Source: Candidatus Poribacteria bacterium (GTDB taxonomy: Bacteria > Poribacteria > WGA-4E > WGA-3G). From it: a DNA stretch of 64,000 nt. Positions 8,338 to 17,352 of the stretch are shown piece after piece. Numbering within the stretch: position 1 is the first letter of the stretch; every line of letters begins with the position of its first letter. Below the pieces are notes generated by a model, which was not told the origin of the DNA, made no database searches, and saw only the letters and a list, made by a program, of their open reading frames with translations. The stretch covers positions 1 through 64,000 of the forward strand of contig JAPPIG010000116.1 of the NCBI GenBank assembly GCA_028820635.1, given 5' to 3'. Made by a program: the position numbers and the translations under genes.

Positions 8338-9363
8338 ATGCCCAAAAATGGAATCTACCAAGTTGGATTGGTTGGGACTGGCGGAATTGCTCGTGCCCAT
8401 GGCGGGGCGTGTCAAGCAGCACCGAGTGCTGAATTAGCGGCAATCCATGATGTATCGGAAGGCGCATTAGCCGGTTTTGGTGAGCAGTTCGATGTTGCTC
8501 CTGAAAATCGTTATACCTCTTTGGAAGAGATGTTGGAATCTGAAGATTTGGATATTGCGGTCATCTGCACGTGGGGTGCATTTCACGCTGAAGTTGGCAT
8601 AAAAATATGCGAATCCCGTCAAGTGAAAGCGGTTCTGTGTGAAAAACCTTTCACATCAACAGCCGCAGAAGCAGAGGCATTCGTTGGCGCAGCGCAAGAG
8701 AACGATGTTCTTGTCGCTGAAGCGTTTAAGTTTCGCCATCATCCGATGCACATAAAAGCAAAAGAATTGGTCGACTCTGGTGCAATCGGTGAGTTTATGA
8801 CACTTCGCAGCACTTTCTGCACTGGTGGCGGGGGTGGCGGTCCCGAAAGCCGTAAACCTGAAGCAAATTGGCGGTTTAACAAAGCAAAGGGGGGTGGTAG
8901 TATTTACGATTTGGCATGCTACAATATCCACCACGCACGGTTTATGTTCGGTGCTGAACCGATTCGAGTGTCGGGAGCGTCTCAAGCTGGATTGGAAGTT
9001 GATGATGCTTCCTACTTACTCTTAGTATTCCCCAATGAAAAAACTGCCCAGATTTCTACCGGTTTCAATTGTGCTGGTGGACAGTATGCTGAAATTACAG
9101 GTTTAGGAGGCATGCTTCGAATTGATGCCGCATGGAATAATGGAGGTTCTCCTGTTAATATTGTTTTACAGAACAGGGATGGTCGTGAAGTGATTGATAT
9201 TGATCCTGTTAATCAGTTTGCATTGCAGCTTGAGCACATGTGTGAATGTTTGAAAACAGGACAACCGCACCGTATCTCACCGGAAAGTTGCGTGAACCAG
9301 ATGCGCGTCATTGATGCTGCTTTTGAAGCAATGGCAACAGGACGCACAGTTGAATTAGGATAA
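8338..9363 (+). CDS. Gfo/Idh/MocA family oxidoreductase
   Basis: 341 aa. VGLVGTGGIARAHG at the N-terminus is the Rossmann dinucleotide loop, and VLCEKPFTSTAAEAE near residue 103 is the EKP motif with the catalytic-site lysine. FKFRHHPMH and WRFNKAKGGGSIYDLACYNIHHARF (two overlapping parts of the second half) belong to the C-terminal substrate domain, with the usual Asp-x-x-x-x-x-x-His pair. The family oxidises or reduces sugars, inositols and related compounds with NAD(P). GTGAGGAAC stands before the ATG. It is 28 bp after the sulfotransferase and probably co-transcribed with it. Substrate unknown. Confidence 0.9.
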   Translation: MPKNGIYQVGLVGTGGIARAHGGACQAAPSAELAAIHDVSEGALAGFGEQFDVAPENRYTSLEEMLESEDLDIAVICTWGAFHAEVGIKICESRQVKAVLCEKPFTSTAAEAEAFVGAAQENDVLVAEAFKFRHHPMHIKAKELVDSGAIGEFMTLRSTFCTGGGGGGPESRKPEANWRFNKAKGGGSIYDLACYNIHHARFMFGAEPIRVSGASQAGLEVDDASYLLLVFPNEKTAQISTGFNCAGGQYAEITGLGGMLRIDAAWNNGGSPVNIVLQNRDGREVIDIDPVNQFALQLEHMCECLKTGQPHRISPESCVNQMRVIDAAFEAMATGRTVELG

Positions 9364-9482
9364 CAGATTTAAATGGCTATCGGTTTTCAGTCTTCGGCTA
9401 TCAGCAGGAATGGCTATCGGTTGACAACAATTATTCTGACTGCTGATGGCTGATGGCTGACTGCTGTAATCCTGGCAATTAT
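9364..9482. repeat. Degenerate CTATCGG/CTGATGGCTGA tandem repeat spacer
   Basis: The spacer between two co-directional genes is made of near-repeats GGCTATCGGTT, CAGTCTTCGGCTATCAGCAG and TGACTGCTGATGGCTGATGG. Similar CAGTTATCAGT-type stretches occur before murJ (48587-48620) and at 58190-58282. It looks like a simple interspersed repeat; an upstream start codon at 9453 inside it is probably not used. Confidence 0.55.
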
Positions 9483-10181
9483 ATGGCAAATTTTGTAGAC
9501 ACGAAAGCACTTACCTTTGACTTATTCGGGACAATTTTAGATTTAGGCGGCAGTCTTACGCCATTTATCCGCGAATCTTTAGATAATCACGATGCTTCCG
9601 ATATATTTGCGGGTGATTTTTGGGAACAGTGGCGTTACCGACAACGGATAGAGCAGTATCAGGACACAATAATGATGCTTGGGCATAGTGGGTATCTGGA
9701 AACGGTACGCCGCGCGCTCCACTACACGTTAAGACGGAACGGCATTAATGCTTCAAGTAGTACGGTTGAAGAATTCATGCGGGGATGGCAACACTTGTCG
9801 CCTTTTTTAGAGGTTTTACCTGCGCTTGAACGACTGCAATCTCGGTATCAGTTAGTAGTATTGTCCAACGGGGATCCAGATTTTTTAGAATATCTTGTTA
9901 CAGAACGGGTTGCATGGGATTTTGACGATGTTATCTCAGTTACATCTGTTGGCGCATTTAAGCCGCATCCAGCAGTTTATCGTAGTGCTGCTGGGAAGCT
10001 GCGTCTTGAAGTTAGTGAATGTCTGATGGTATCTGCCAATTCATTTGACATTATGGGCGCGCGGGCGTGTGGGTATAGAGGGGCATTTGTTAACCGCTAT
10101 AATCTACCTTATGAGGATACACAGTTTCAACCCGATGTGACCGTGAACGATTTTACGGAATTGGCAGATGCATTGCTATAG
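9483..10181 (+). CDS. HAD-superfamily hydrolase (haloacid dehalogenase type II-like)
   Basis: 232 aa. I place the start at 9483 (MANFVDTKALTFDLFGTILD) because the earlier in-frame ATG at 9453 lies in a repeat. FDLFGTILD is motif I, with the nucleophile Asp followed by Phe as in L-2-haloacid dehalogenases. LVVLSNGDPDFL is motif II (Ser-Asn), FKPHPAVYRSAAGKL holds the motif III Lys, and MVSANSFDIMGARACGYRGAF is motif IV with the Asp. The family cleaves C-halogen or phosphate-ester bonds; this one could be either. It is the last gene of the sulfotransferase run and converges on the WD40 gene with 14 bp between stops. Confidence 0.85.
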   Translation: MANFVDTKALTFDLFGTILDLGGSLTPFIRESLDNHDASDIFAGDFWEQWRYRQRIEQYQDTIMMLGHSGYLETVRRALHYTLRRNGINASSSTVEEFMRGWQHLSPFLEVLPALERLQSRYQLVVLSNGDPDFLEYLVTERVAWDFDDVISVTSVGAFKPHPAVYRSAAGKLRLEVSECLMVSANSFDIMGARACGYRGAFVNRYNLPYEDTQFQPDVTVNDFTELADALL

Positions 10182-10195
10182 GCACTGACATTTTA

Positions 10196-12136
10196 CTATT
10201 TTGTGTCATCTGAAGCAGCGGCGATGCTCCATAGAAGTATCGTTCCATCCGCACTTCCGCTTACAAGGGTACTTCCATCTGTATTGAAAGTGACACTGTT
10301 GACATCCCCTGTATGTCCCTTGAACGTCCAAATGTGTTTACCTGTTTCAACATCCCATAGACGGATGGTATTGTCCGCACTCCCACTTGCGAGCGTGCTA
10401 CCTTCCGGACTGAAAACAACGCTATTGACATTACTTGTATGTCCTTTGAGTGTTTGCTTGAGTTTACCCGTCTTCGCATCCCACAATAGAATAGCATCCA
10501 TCTCTTCACTCCACACTATATGACACCCACCCGCAAGTATTTTTCCATCCGGACTAAACGCAACACTATTGATCTCTCCCATATTACCCGGAAGTGTCAG
10601 TTTGAGATTACCCGTCCCAACATCCCAAAGATGGATGGCCTTGTTCCCAAAATTATCCTCTCCATTATACGTTGCTTTGCCTCCACTTGCGATCATCTTC
10701 CCATCTGGGCTGAACGCCACACTGTTGACTTGCTCTTCATGTCCATGGAGTGTAAGTATGTGTTTACCCGTCACAACATTCCAAAGATGGACGGAAGCAT
10801 AACTCCCACTTGCTAATGTGCTACCCTCCGGGTTATACGTTAAGCTGGAAACACTCCCCGAATCTTGAGTAAGTGTCTGCTTGAGTTTTCCCGTAACCAC
10901 ATCCCATAGACGTATAGAACTTTCATAACTTCCACTCGCCAAAGTGCTACCATCTGGACTAAACACTACACTGCTAATATCACGGTCATGTCCTATTAGT
11001 GTGTGCTTGAGTGTTTTTGACTCCACGTCCCACACAAATATGATACCACCACCACTCACCATGATATTTTTTTTAGAATTGAACGCTAAACTATTAACTG
11101 GGTCAGTAAAACCTGTGAGTGTATGGTTGTTCGTTCTTGTGGCAACATCCCAGACACGAATAATATTGTCGGAACTTGCACTTGCAAGCATTTCTCCATT
11201 CGGACTATAGGTAATACTTATGTTTTGACCAGTGTCTGTAAGTATGCGTGCCTGTTTACCCGTGGCGGCATCCCATAAACGAATATTATCCCAACCTCCG
11301 CTTGCGAACGTATGGTCCTTAGCACGGAACGCAAGACTTCTGACCGAATGCGTATGTCCTGTGAGTGTGCGTTTCAGTTTACCCGTGTCAACATCCCAGA
11401 CTCGGATGGTATTGTCACTACTTGCACTTACTACCGTTTCTTTATCCGGCCCGAATGAAACACTGTTTATCCAATCTGTATGTCCTGCAAGTGTATGTAG
11501 TTGTTTACCTGTGTCAGCATCCCATAATTGGACAATATACCCGGGCCAAGCCTCACCACTTGCAAATGTTTTACCATCTGGACTAAACGCCAAAGAATTG
11601 ACCTGTCCTTGTGCTGTGAGTGTGCGTATGTGTTTGCCCGTAGCGGTATCCCACATTAGGACTTGAGCACCAAATATTTCACCTCCGCCACGTTCTCCAG
11701 TACTTCCACTTATAAGTGTACTACCATTTGGATTAAACGCAATACTGTAAACTCCATGTAGATGCCCTGTGAGTGTGCGCTTATGCTTGCCCGTTTTCAC
11801 ATCCCAAAGTCTTACAGACTTGTCCGCACTCCCACTCGCGAGCGTGCTACCATCAGGGCTGAAAGCAATACAATTTACGTTCTCCGTATGACCTGTCAGC
11901 AGAGCGATTTCTTTATAGGTTGCAGTATCATAAAGCCAAATTCCGATAGAACCAGCAACTGCAAAACGTGTGCCATCCGGTGAATATTGTATTTGATTTA
12001 TAGTGCCTTTACCGAACCGTGCTTTAGCTCCTTCGGGCAAACTGAATTGTGTAGAATATTGGGCAAAAGTGTTCGGAAGATATAGTATTAAAAAGAGAAA
12101 TAGTGTTGAAAAGAGAGGAAATAATAACTTTTTCAT
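10196..12136 (-). CDS. Secreted WD40-repeat protein, 14 repeats, no C-terminal tail
   Basis: 646 aa. MKKLLFPLFSTLFLFLILYL starts a signal peptide ending TFAQ, and AAAGGAGAACACT precedes the ATG. The mature protein opens with LPEGAKARFGKGTINQI and an SIGIWLYD first blade. I count 14 units, most with consensus NS-x-AFSPDGSTLASGS-x-D-x-x-IRLWD, enough for two seven-bladed propellers. It ends directly after blade 14 (LLWSIAAASDDTK), with neither dockerin nor NYPN tail. It stands 163 bp downstream of the six-gene array, beyond that array's terminator, so it has its own transcription start. A protein-binding scaffold role is inferred from the fold only. Confidence 0.88.
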   Translation of the reverse strand: MKKLLFPLFSTLFLFLILYLPNTFAQYSTQFSLPEGAKARFGKGTINQIQYSPDGTRFAVAGSIGIWLYDTATYKEIALLTGHTENVNCIAFSPDGSTLASGSADKSVRLWDVKTGKHKRTLTGHLHGVYSIAFNPNGSTLISGSTGERGGGEIFGAQVLMWDTATGKHIRTLTAQGQVNSLAFSPDGKTFASGEAWPGYIVQLWDADTGKQLHTLAGHTDWINSVSFGPDKETVVSASSDNTIRVWDVDTGKLKRTLTGHTHSVRSLAFRAKDHTFASGGWDNIRLWDAATGKQARILTDTGQNISITYSPNGEMLASASSDNIIRVWDVATRTNNHTLTGFTDPVNSLAFNSKKNIMVSGGGIIFVWDVESKTLKHTLIGHDRDISSVVFSPDGSTLASGSYESSIRLWDVVTGKLKQTLTQDSGSVSSLTYNPEGSTLASGSYASVHLWNVVTGKHILTLHGHEEQVNSVAFSPDGKMIASGGKATYNGEDNFGNKAIHLWDVGTGNLKLTLPGNMGEINSVAFSPDGKILAGGCHIVWSEEMDAILLWDAKTGKLKQTLKGHTSNVNSVVFSPEGSTLASGSADNTIRLWDVETGKHIWTFKGHTGDVNSVTFNTDGSTLVSGSADGTILLWSIAAASDDTK

Positions 12137-12251
12137 GTAGTGTTCTCCTTTGTAGGAATTGGCTGTAGTTTACAGAATGCCACATGCAATTTATGTGATT
12201 TCTGTTTATGAGTTAAGTATCTCCTAAAGAAGATTAAATGTCAACTGTCAA

Positions 12252-12283
12252 TAAAAAAAGAGGGCAGACCGAAGTCTGCCCTC
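12252..12283 (-). terminator. Rho-independent terminator with UUCG tetraloop
   Basis: Read on the minus strand, a perfect 10-bp stem GAGGGCAGAC/GTCTGCCCTC encloses TTCG (the stable C(UUCG)G loop) and is followed by a run of seven T. It lies 17 bases past the TAA stop of the WD40 gene at 12300-14834, so it closes the six-gene minus-strand array. Confidence 0.92.
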
Positions 12284-12299
12284 AATAAATCTGAATATA

Positions 12300-14834
12300 T
12301 TATTTCCGTATCAACATCCTGCGTGTTGCTGTAAAATTACCTACTGTTAGCGTATAAAAATAGACGCCACTTGCCACAGGTTCACCAACCTCATTCTTAC
12401 CGTTCCAATATGCAGCACTATCCCGCTGCTGGTAGAGTCCTGCAGGCTGGTATCCTACATTTAATGTTCGAATCAACTTCGCATCAGAAGCATAAATCTG
12501 GATTGTTACATCTGCTGGTTCTGCCAACTGATACGGTATCCACGTTTCTGGGTTGAACGGGTTCGGATAGTTCGGGAGAAGTACTGTCTCTTTCGGTGTT
12601 AATGTGATCAAGAGTTGTTCAAGAAAACGGATGCCTTTTTGTGATGTTACATCTGTAAGGTTTAATTGTTGTGCTTGGGCAAGCCACTTTTGCAAATCTT
12701 TTGCGTTGAACGCGGTAAGTGTCTTTTGATACAAGGATGGTGCTCCCGCGTTATCTAACGCTGCTGCTACCTTGATAAGATCCGCAATATCAACCACACC
12801 ATCACCATTTACATCTGCAGGATTTGGACCTGTTTGTCCGAAGTTTGCAGCAACAACCACCAAATCGTAGACATCTTCAACACCATCGCCGTTGACATCT
12901 GTTTCTAAAGATGGAGGTATAATTATTGTGGTAAAATCCCACAGAAGAATGGTACCGTCGCTACTTGCAGTTGCGAGAATACTACCATCAGGACTAAAGG
13001 CAACAGTCGGAACACCGCTCTTATGTCCTGGAAGTGTTGCAATCTGTTCTCCCGTAGCAGGATTCCACAGATGCACTGTTGAGTCACTATAACCACCTCC
13101 GCTCACAAGAGTCTTGCCGTCAGGACTAAACGCGATACTTCTGAAACTGTTAGAAAGACCACTTATTGCGGTGTTAAGTTCCCCAGTAAGAATATCCCAA
13201 ATTCGGATTTCACGCCCGCCTGCACATGCGAGTGTTCTACCATCTGGACTAAAAGCGATGCTTGAAATAGAATAAGGGTGCCGGAAATATGTATCTTGAC
13301 TATGTCTACTGTTAATATTCCAAAGATGTGTTTTATAGTCGCTTCCTCCGAAGGCAAGTGTTTCCCCATCGGGACTGAATGCAAGGTTACGAACACTATA
13401 TCTGTCTCCAGGAAAAGTAACCAGATGATATCCTGTCGCAACATCCCATAGGGTTACTCTACTATCAGCACTTCCAGTAGCCAGAATTCGTCCATCAGGG
13501 CTGAAGACGACGCTACTAACACTACGATTATGTCCAAGAATCGTTGTAATATGTGTTTCAGAGACCGCATCCCACAATTTTACCGTATAATCATCCGAAA
13601 AAAATCTGCTGCTGATTGAACTAAAGTTAGCACTACTTGCAAGAGTTCGTCCATCGGAACTAAAAGCAACTGATTCAATACCGCCCACATGTCCAATTAG
13701 AGTCGCTTTGTTTCTACCGTTGGCAGTATCCCAAAGGTACAAATTTCTATCCCATCCTCCACTTACAAGGGTACGTCCATCCGGACTGAAGGCTATACTG
13801 GAGAAATCCACAATATGTCCATTGATAGTTTTTATTGGTTCAAAAGTCTTAGCATCCCAGAGTATCACATTACCATCCCAGCTTCCACTTGCAAGGGTGC
13901 GTCCATCTGGACTAAACGCAACACTCACAACACCACCTTTGTGTGCAAACAGAGCTGTCTTGAACCTCTCACTTGCTACATCCCATAGGCATACAACACC
14001 ATCCTCACCAGCACTGGCGAGTGTGGTTCCATTTGGATTGAATGCAACGCTTCTGATGCCTTCAGTATGTCCATAGAGGGTTACTTTCAAATCTCCTGTA
14101 GCTACATCCCAGAGTCGTACCTTTTCATCTAACCATCCTCCGGCACTTGCAAGAATCTGTCCATCGGGACTGAATGCGATGTCAGAGACATCGTCTGTAT
14201 GTCCTATTAGGGTTGTTATGAGTGTTTCCGTAGCCAAATCCCAGAGTTCAACTGTGTGATCATCGGTTGCTCCGGCACTTGCAAAAAGTTGCCCATTGGA
14301 ACTATACGTAACAGTAGTAATGTTTCCAACATTTCCAGCTATTGAGGATTTGAGGGTTTCTGTTTCAATGTTCCAAAACATTATCGTGTCATCTTTATGT
14401 TCTCCACTACTTGCAAGAGTAGTTTCATCGGGACTGAATGCGATATCAGAGACATCGTCTGTATGCTCTGTTAGGGTTGTTTTAAGATTTCCTGTATCAA
14501 CATCCCAAAGGAGCACCTCATGAGAACTGCCAGCAGCAACGGTACGTCCGTCAGTACTGAAAGCAACACTTGAGATCTCGTCAGAATTACCGGTAAGCAA
14601 CTTCAGTTCTTTACCAGTGTGTCCATCATAAATCCATACTCCGATCGAACTTCCAACAGCGAGTAGTGAATTATCTGGAGAGAAGACAATATCGCCGGAT
14701 ATGCTGCCTTTTCCTATACGAAGATATGCTCCCTCAGGCAATTTCCATTGATTATAACCTTGCGCAAATGTGGTCGGTAGAAATTGCGTTAAAATGAGCA
14801 AGAATATTAAAATCAAAAGTCGCATCGTTTTCAT
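12300..14834 (-). CDS. Secreted WD40-dockerin protein, type A (last of array)
   Basis: 844 aa. The ATG at 14834 is used; a TTG one codon earlier also opens the frame, but AGGAGGAGA is better spaced to the ATG. Signal peptide to about residue 25 (TFAQ). Fourteen WD40 units fill residues 28-640. Residues 646-695 are a dockerin pair (DVNGDGVEDVYDLVVVAANF and ADVNGDGVVDIADLIKVAAA), each with a Ca-binding D-x-N-x-D loop. A short helical linker (KWLAQAQQLNLTDVTSQKG) leads to the FlgD-like tail at 755-844, which starts NYPNPFNPETWIPYQL and ends RRMLIRK. It is the only array gene ending in TAA without an overlapping ribosome site, as expected for the last gene. Confidence 0.9.
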   Translation of the reverse strand: MKTMRLLILIFLLILTQFLPTTFAQGYNQWKLPEGAYLRIGKGSISGDIVFSPDNSLLAVGSSIGVWIYDGHTGKELKLLTGNSDEISSVAFSTDGRTVAAGSSHEVLLWDVDTGNLKTTLTEHTDDVSDIAFSPDETTLASSGEHKDDTIMFWNIETETLKSSIAGNVGNITTVTYSSNGQLFASAGATDDHTVELWDLATETLITTLIGHTDDVSDIAFSPDGQILASAGGWLDEKVRLWDVATGDLKVTLYGHTEGIRSVAFNPNGTTLASAGEDGVVCLWDVASERFKTALFAHKGGVVSVAFSPDGRTLASGSWDGNVILWDAKTFEPIKTINGHIVDFSSIAFSPDGRTLVSGGWDRNLYLWDTANGRNKATLIGHVGGIESVAFSSDGRTLASSANFSSISSRFFSDDYTVKLWDAVSETHITTILGHNRSVSSVVFSPDGRILATGSADSRVTLWDVATGYHLVTFPGDRYSVRNLAFSPDGETLAFGGSDYKTHLWNINSRHSQDTYFRHPYSISSIAFSPDGRTLACAGGREIRIWDILTGELNTAISGLSNSFRSIAFSPDGKTLVSGGGYSDSTVHLWNPATGEQIATLPGHKSGVPTVAFSPDGSILATASSDGTILLWDFTTIIIPPSLETDVNGDGVEDVYDLVVVAANFGQTGPNPADVNGDGVVDIADLIKVAAALDNAGAPSLYQKTLTAFNAKDLQKWLAQAQQLNLTDVTSQKGIRFLEQLLITLTPKETVLLPNYPNPFNPETWIPYQLAEPADVTIQIYASDAKLIRTLNVGYQPAGLYQQRDSAAYWNGKNEVGEPVASGVYFYTLTVGNFTATRRMLIRK

Positions 14835-14845
14835 CAATTCTCCTC

Positions 14846-17341
14846 CTATTTACGTATGATCATACGTTTTGTTGCCGAGAACTTTCCGGTAGACAGTGTA
14901 TAGAAATAGACTCCACTCGCTACGGGTTCACCAAATTCATTTTTTCCATCCCAATATGCTGCTCGGTTCCGACTCTGATAAAGTCCCGCAGGTTGATGTC
15001 CTAACGATAGTGTCCGAATCAACTTTCCATCTGCAGAATGTATGTTTATTACCACATCCGTGTTTTCAGCCAGCTGATAAGGTATCCATGTCTCCGGATT
15101 GAAAGGATTGGGATAATTATTAAATAGCATCGTCTTTTTTGGTGTCAACACGGTTAAAAGATGTTCAAGTATAGCAATACCTCTTTGGATAGAAGGAGTT
15201 TTGCTGTTAACCTGTCGCGTTTGATTTAGCCATTGTTGCACTTCCGCAGCGGTAAGCAATTCTATTGATCGAGAATATCTTGCTGGCGCGCCATTTGCAT
15301 TCTGAAGTGCGGCTGCAACTGTTAAAATATCTGTAATGTCAACAACACCGTCTCCGTTTACATCAGCAGCGTTGTCAGTTCCCGACTGCCCGAATTGCGA
15401 AGCAACAAAAATAAGATCCTGAAGATCTACTATACCGTCGTCATTAACATCTTCTGCTAACTTTGGAGTGCCATCTGAAGTTTCAGATGTGAAATCCCAT
15501 AAAAGCACTGTTCCATCCCTACTTCCGCTGGCAAATATCCTACCATCAGGACTGAAGGCGATGTCAGTAACACCACTTGTATGCCCAGAGAGGACATCTT
15601 GCCTTTGACGCGTTGCAACATCCCAAAGATACACTGTACTGTCATACCACCAGCCACTACTTGCGAGTGTTTTACCATCCACACTGAATGCTACATTATT
15701 CACGCCTTCTGGATGTCCAGTTAGCGTAGCTAATAGTTCCCCTGTAACAACATCCCACAATATTATTGTACCGTCTTTACTACCACTCGCAAGGATGGTT
15801 CCATTAGGACTAAATGCTACACAATGAACTTCATCAGTATGTCCGATGAAAGTGTCAATGAGTGTATCAGTCACCACATCCCAGATGCGTACCGAGTGAT
15901 CATCACTGCCGCTGGCAAGCGTGCGACTGTCGTAACTAAAATCAACTGAATTAACAATATCAGTATGTCCCTTGAGTGTGCTTTTGTATATGCGACCAGA
16001 ATACCAAATTACAATCTGTGCAGATCTATTTGTGCTGGCTAAATATCTTCCATCTGGACTGAATTCTATTGAAGCGAAATTTGAGGTTGATGCCTCTAAG
16101 CCATTAATTCTACCAATTGTGGCTTGATGTATTCCAGTGGTTAGGTACCAGAAACGGATGTTCGAACCGATGTTGCTTGCGAGATTTTTACCGTCTGGAT
16201 TAAAAGTTAGGCTCCAATTGTGTGCCCAATCGTCATCAATGAATTTAGTTTTGTGCGTGAGTGTGTTGACATCCCAAATGTTTATTTCGCCTCGGCTACC
16301 TGTGGCAAGAATGCCATTATCTGGACTAAAAGCAATTGCATTTATACTTTTAGTATGTCCAGAAATAGACATTTTCTGTTCACCACTTCTCCAATCCCAC
16401 AGAAACAATTGATCTGAACCGCAACTCGCAAGCGTCCTTCCATCAGGACTGAAGGCAACCGATGCAAAACGTGACACATGCCCGGTAAGTTCTGTTTTCA
16501 GCGTTCCAGAAGCAACATCCCACAAATACAATCTACCCGACAATCCCTTAGTCACAAGAGTTCTACTGTCAGGACTAAACGTAATAGCTGATCCAGAGGG
16601 CAAATTTAATGTGCCTTTCGGTTCCCAAGTGTCCACATCCCAAAATACCACTTTCTTATCGTTAAAACTTGAACTGGCTAATGTCTTTCCATCAGGGCTG
16701 AAGGCAATTGAAGAAAGATATTCGGTATACGGCATTAAAGATGTTTGATATTCACCTGTGACAGCATCCCACAAGTGAATATTGCCATCCCAACTTGCAC
16801 TCGCAAATGTAGTTCCATCAGGGTTAAAGGTGAACGAGGTTATTGCATGATTATGTGCCGTGAGCGTAGCTTTTAGTTCGCCAGTAGCAATATCCCAAAG
16901 ATATATTTCTTTTCTGGTACTACCAGCAAGCGTGCGATCATCCGGACTAAAACTGACAACGCTAATATCTGAGGCATCTCCATTTAGAGTTTTTCTAAGA
17001 TTTCCATTCGGAAAACTACGGAGCTGCAACGTATTATCTGAACCTAAACTGGCAGATGTCTGTGTATCTCGACTCAATCCGAGGATGTCAGTGTCATTCT
17101 CGGAGATAAAATCCAGTTCAATGCCTGTGTGTGCATCATAAATCCATATCCCAATAGCACTTCTAACGATTAATCGATTTCCATCGGCGGAATATCTTAC
17201 ACTTTCAAGAGATCCTTTGCCGAGACGGGCTATTGCCCCTTCAGGTAAATCCCAATTTGAAGGGTCTTGCCCAAAGGCACTTGGAAGCAAAAAGGTTAAC
17301 ATGAACAAGAATATTAAAAACGGAAGTCGTATTGTTTTCAT
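14846..17341 (-). CDS. Secreted WD40-dockerin protein, type B
   Basis: 831 aa with signal peptide MKTIRLPFLIFLFMLTFLLP ending AFGQ. Fourteen WD40 units follow; blades 1-2 have the type B form (SAIGIWIYDAHTGIELDF, then ILGLSRDTQTSASLGSDN). The dockerin pair (DVNDDGIVDLQDLIFVASQF, ADVNGDGVVDITDILTVAAA) is followed by SIELLTAAEVQQWLNQTRQV and the 90-residue FlgD-like tail ending KRMIIRK. Its stop TAG is part of the TAGGAGGAG ribosome site of the next gene, 11 nt before that ATG. Its own start has ATAGGAGAT upstream. The extracellular location is inferred from the signal and tail; ligand unknown. Confidence 0.9.
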   Translation of the reverse strand: MKTIRLPFLIFLFMLTFLLPSAFGQDPSNWDLPEGAIARLGKGSLESVRYSADGNRLIVRSAIGIWIYDAHTGIELDFISENDTDILGLSRDTQTSASLGSDNTLQLRSFPNGNLRKTLNGDASDISVVSFSPDDRTLAGSTRKEIYLWDIATGELKATLTAHNHAITSFTFNPDGTTFASASWDGNIHLWDAVTGEYQTSLMPYTEYLSSIAFSPDGKTLASSSFNDKKVVFWDVDTWEPKGTLNLPSGSAITFSPDSRTLVTKGLSGRLYLWDVASGTLKTELTGHVSRFASVAFSPDGRTLASCGSDQLFLWDWRSGEQKMSISGHTKSINAIAFSPDNGILATGSRGEINIWDVNTLTHKTKFIDDDWAHNWSLTFNPDGKNLASNIGSNIRFWYLTTGIHQATIGRINGLEASTSNFASIEFSPDGRYLASTNRSAQIVIWYSGRIYKSTLKGHTDIVNSVDFSYDSRTLASGSDDHSVRIWDVVTDTLIDTFIGHTDEVHCVAFSPNGTILASGSKDGTIILWDVVTGELLATLTGHPEGVNNVAFSVDGKTLASSGWWYDSTVYLWDVATRQRQDVLSGHTSGVTDIAFSPDGRIFASGSRDGTVLLWDFTSETSDGTPKLAEDVNDDGIVDLQDLIFVASQFGQSGTDNAADVNGDGVVDITDILTVAAALQNANGAPARYSRSIELLTAAEVQQWLNQTRQVNSKTPSIQRGIAILEHLLTVLTPKKTMLFNNYPNPFNPETWIPYQLAENTDVVINIHSADGKLIRTLSLGHQPAGLYQSRNRAAYWDGKNEFGEPVASGVYFYTLSTGKFSATKRMIIRK

Positions 17342-17352
17342 TTTTTTATCTC

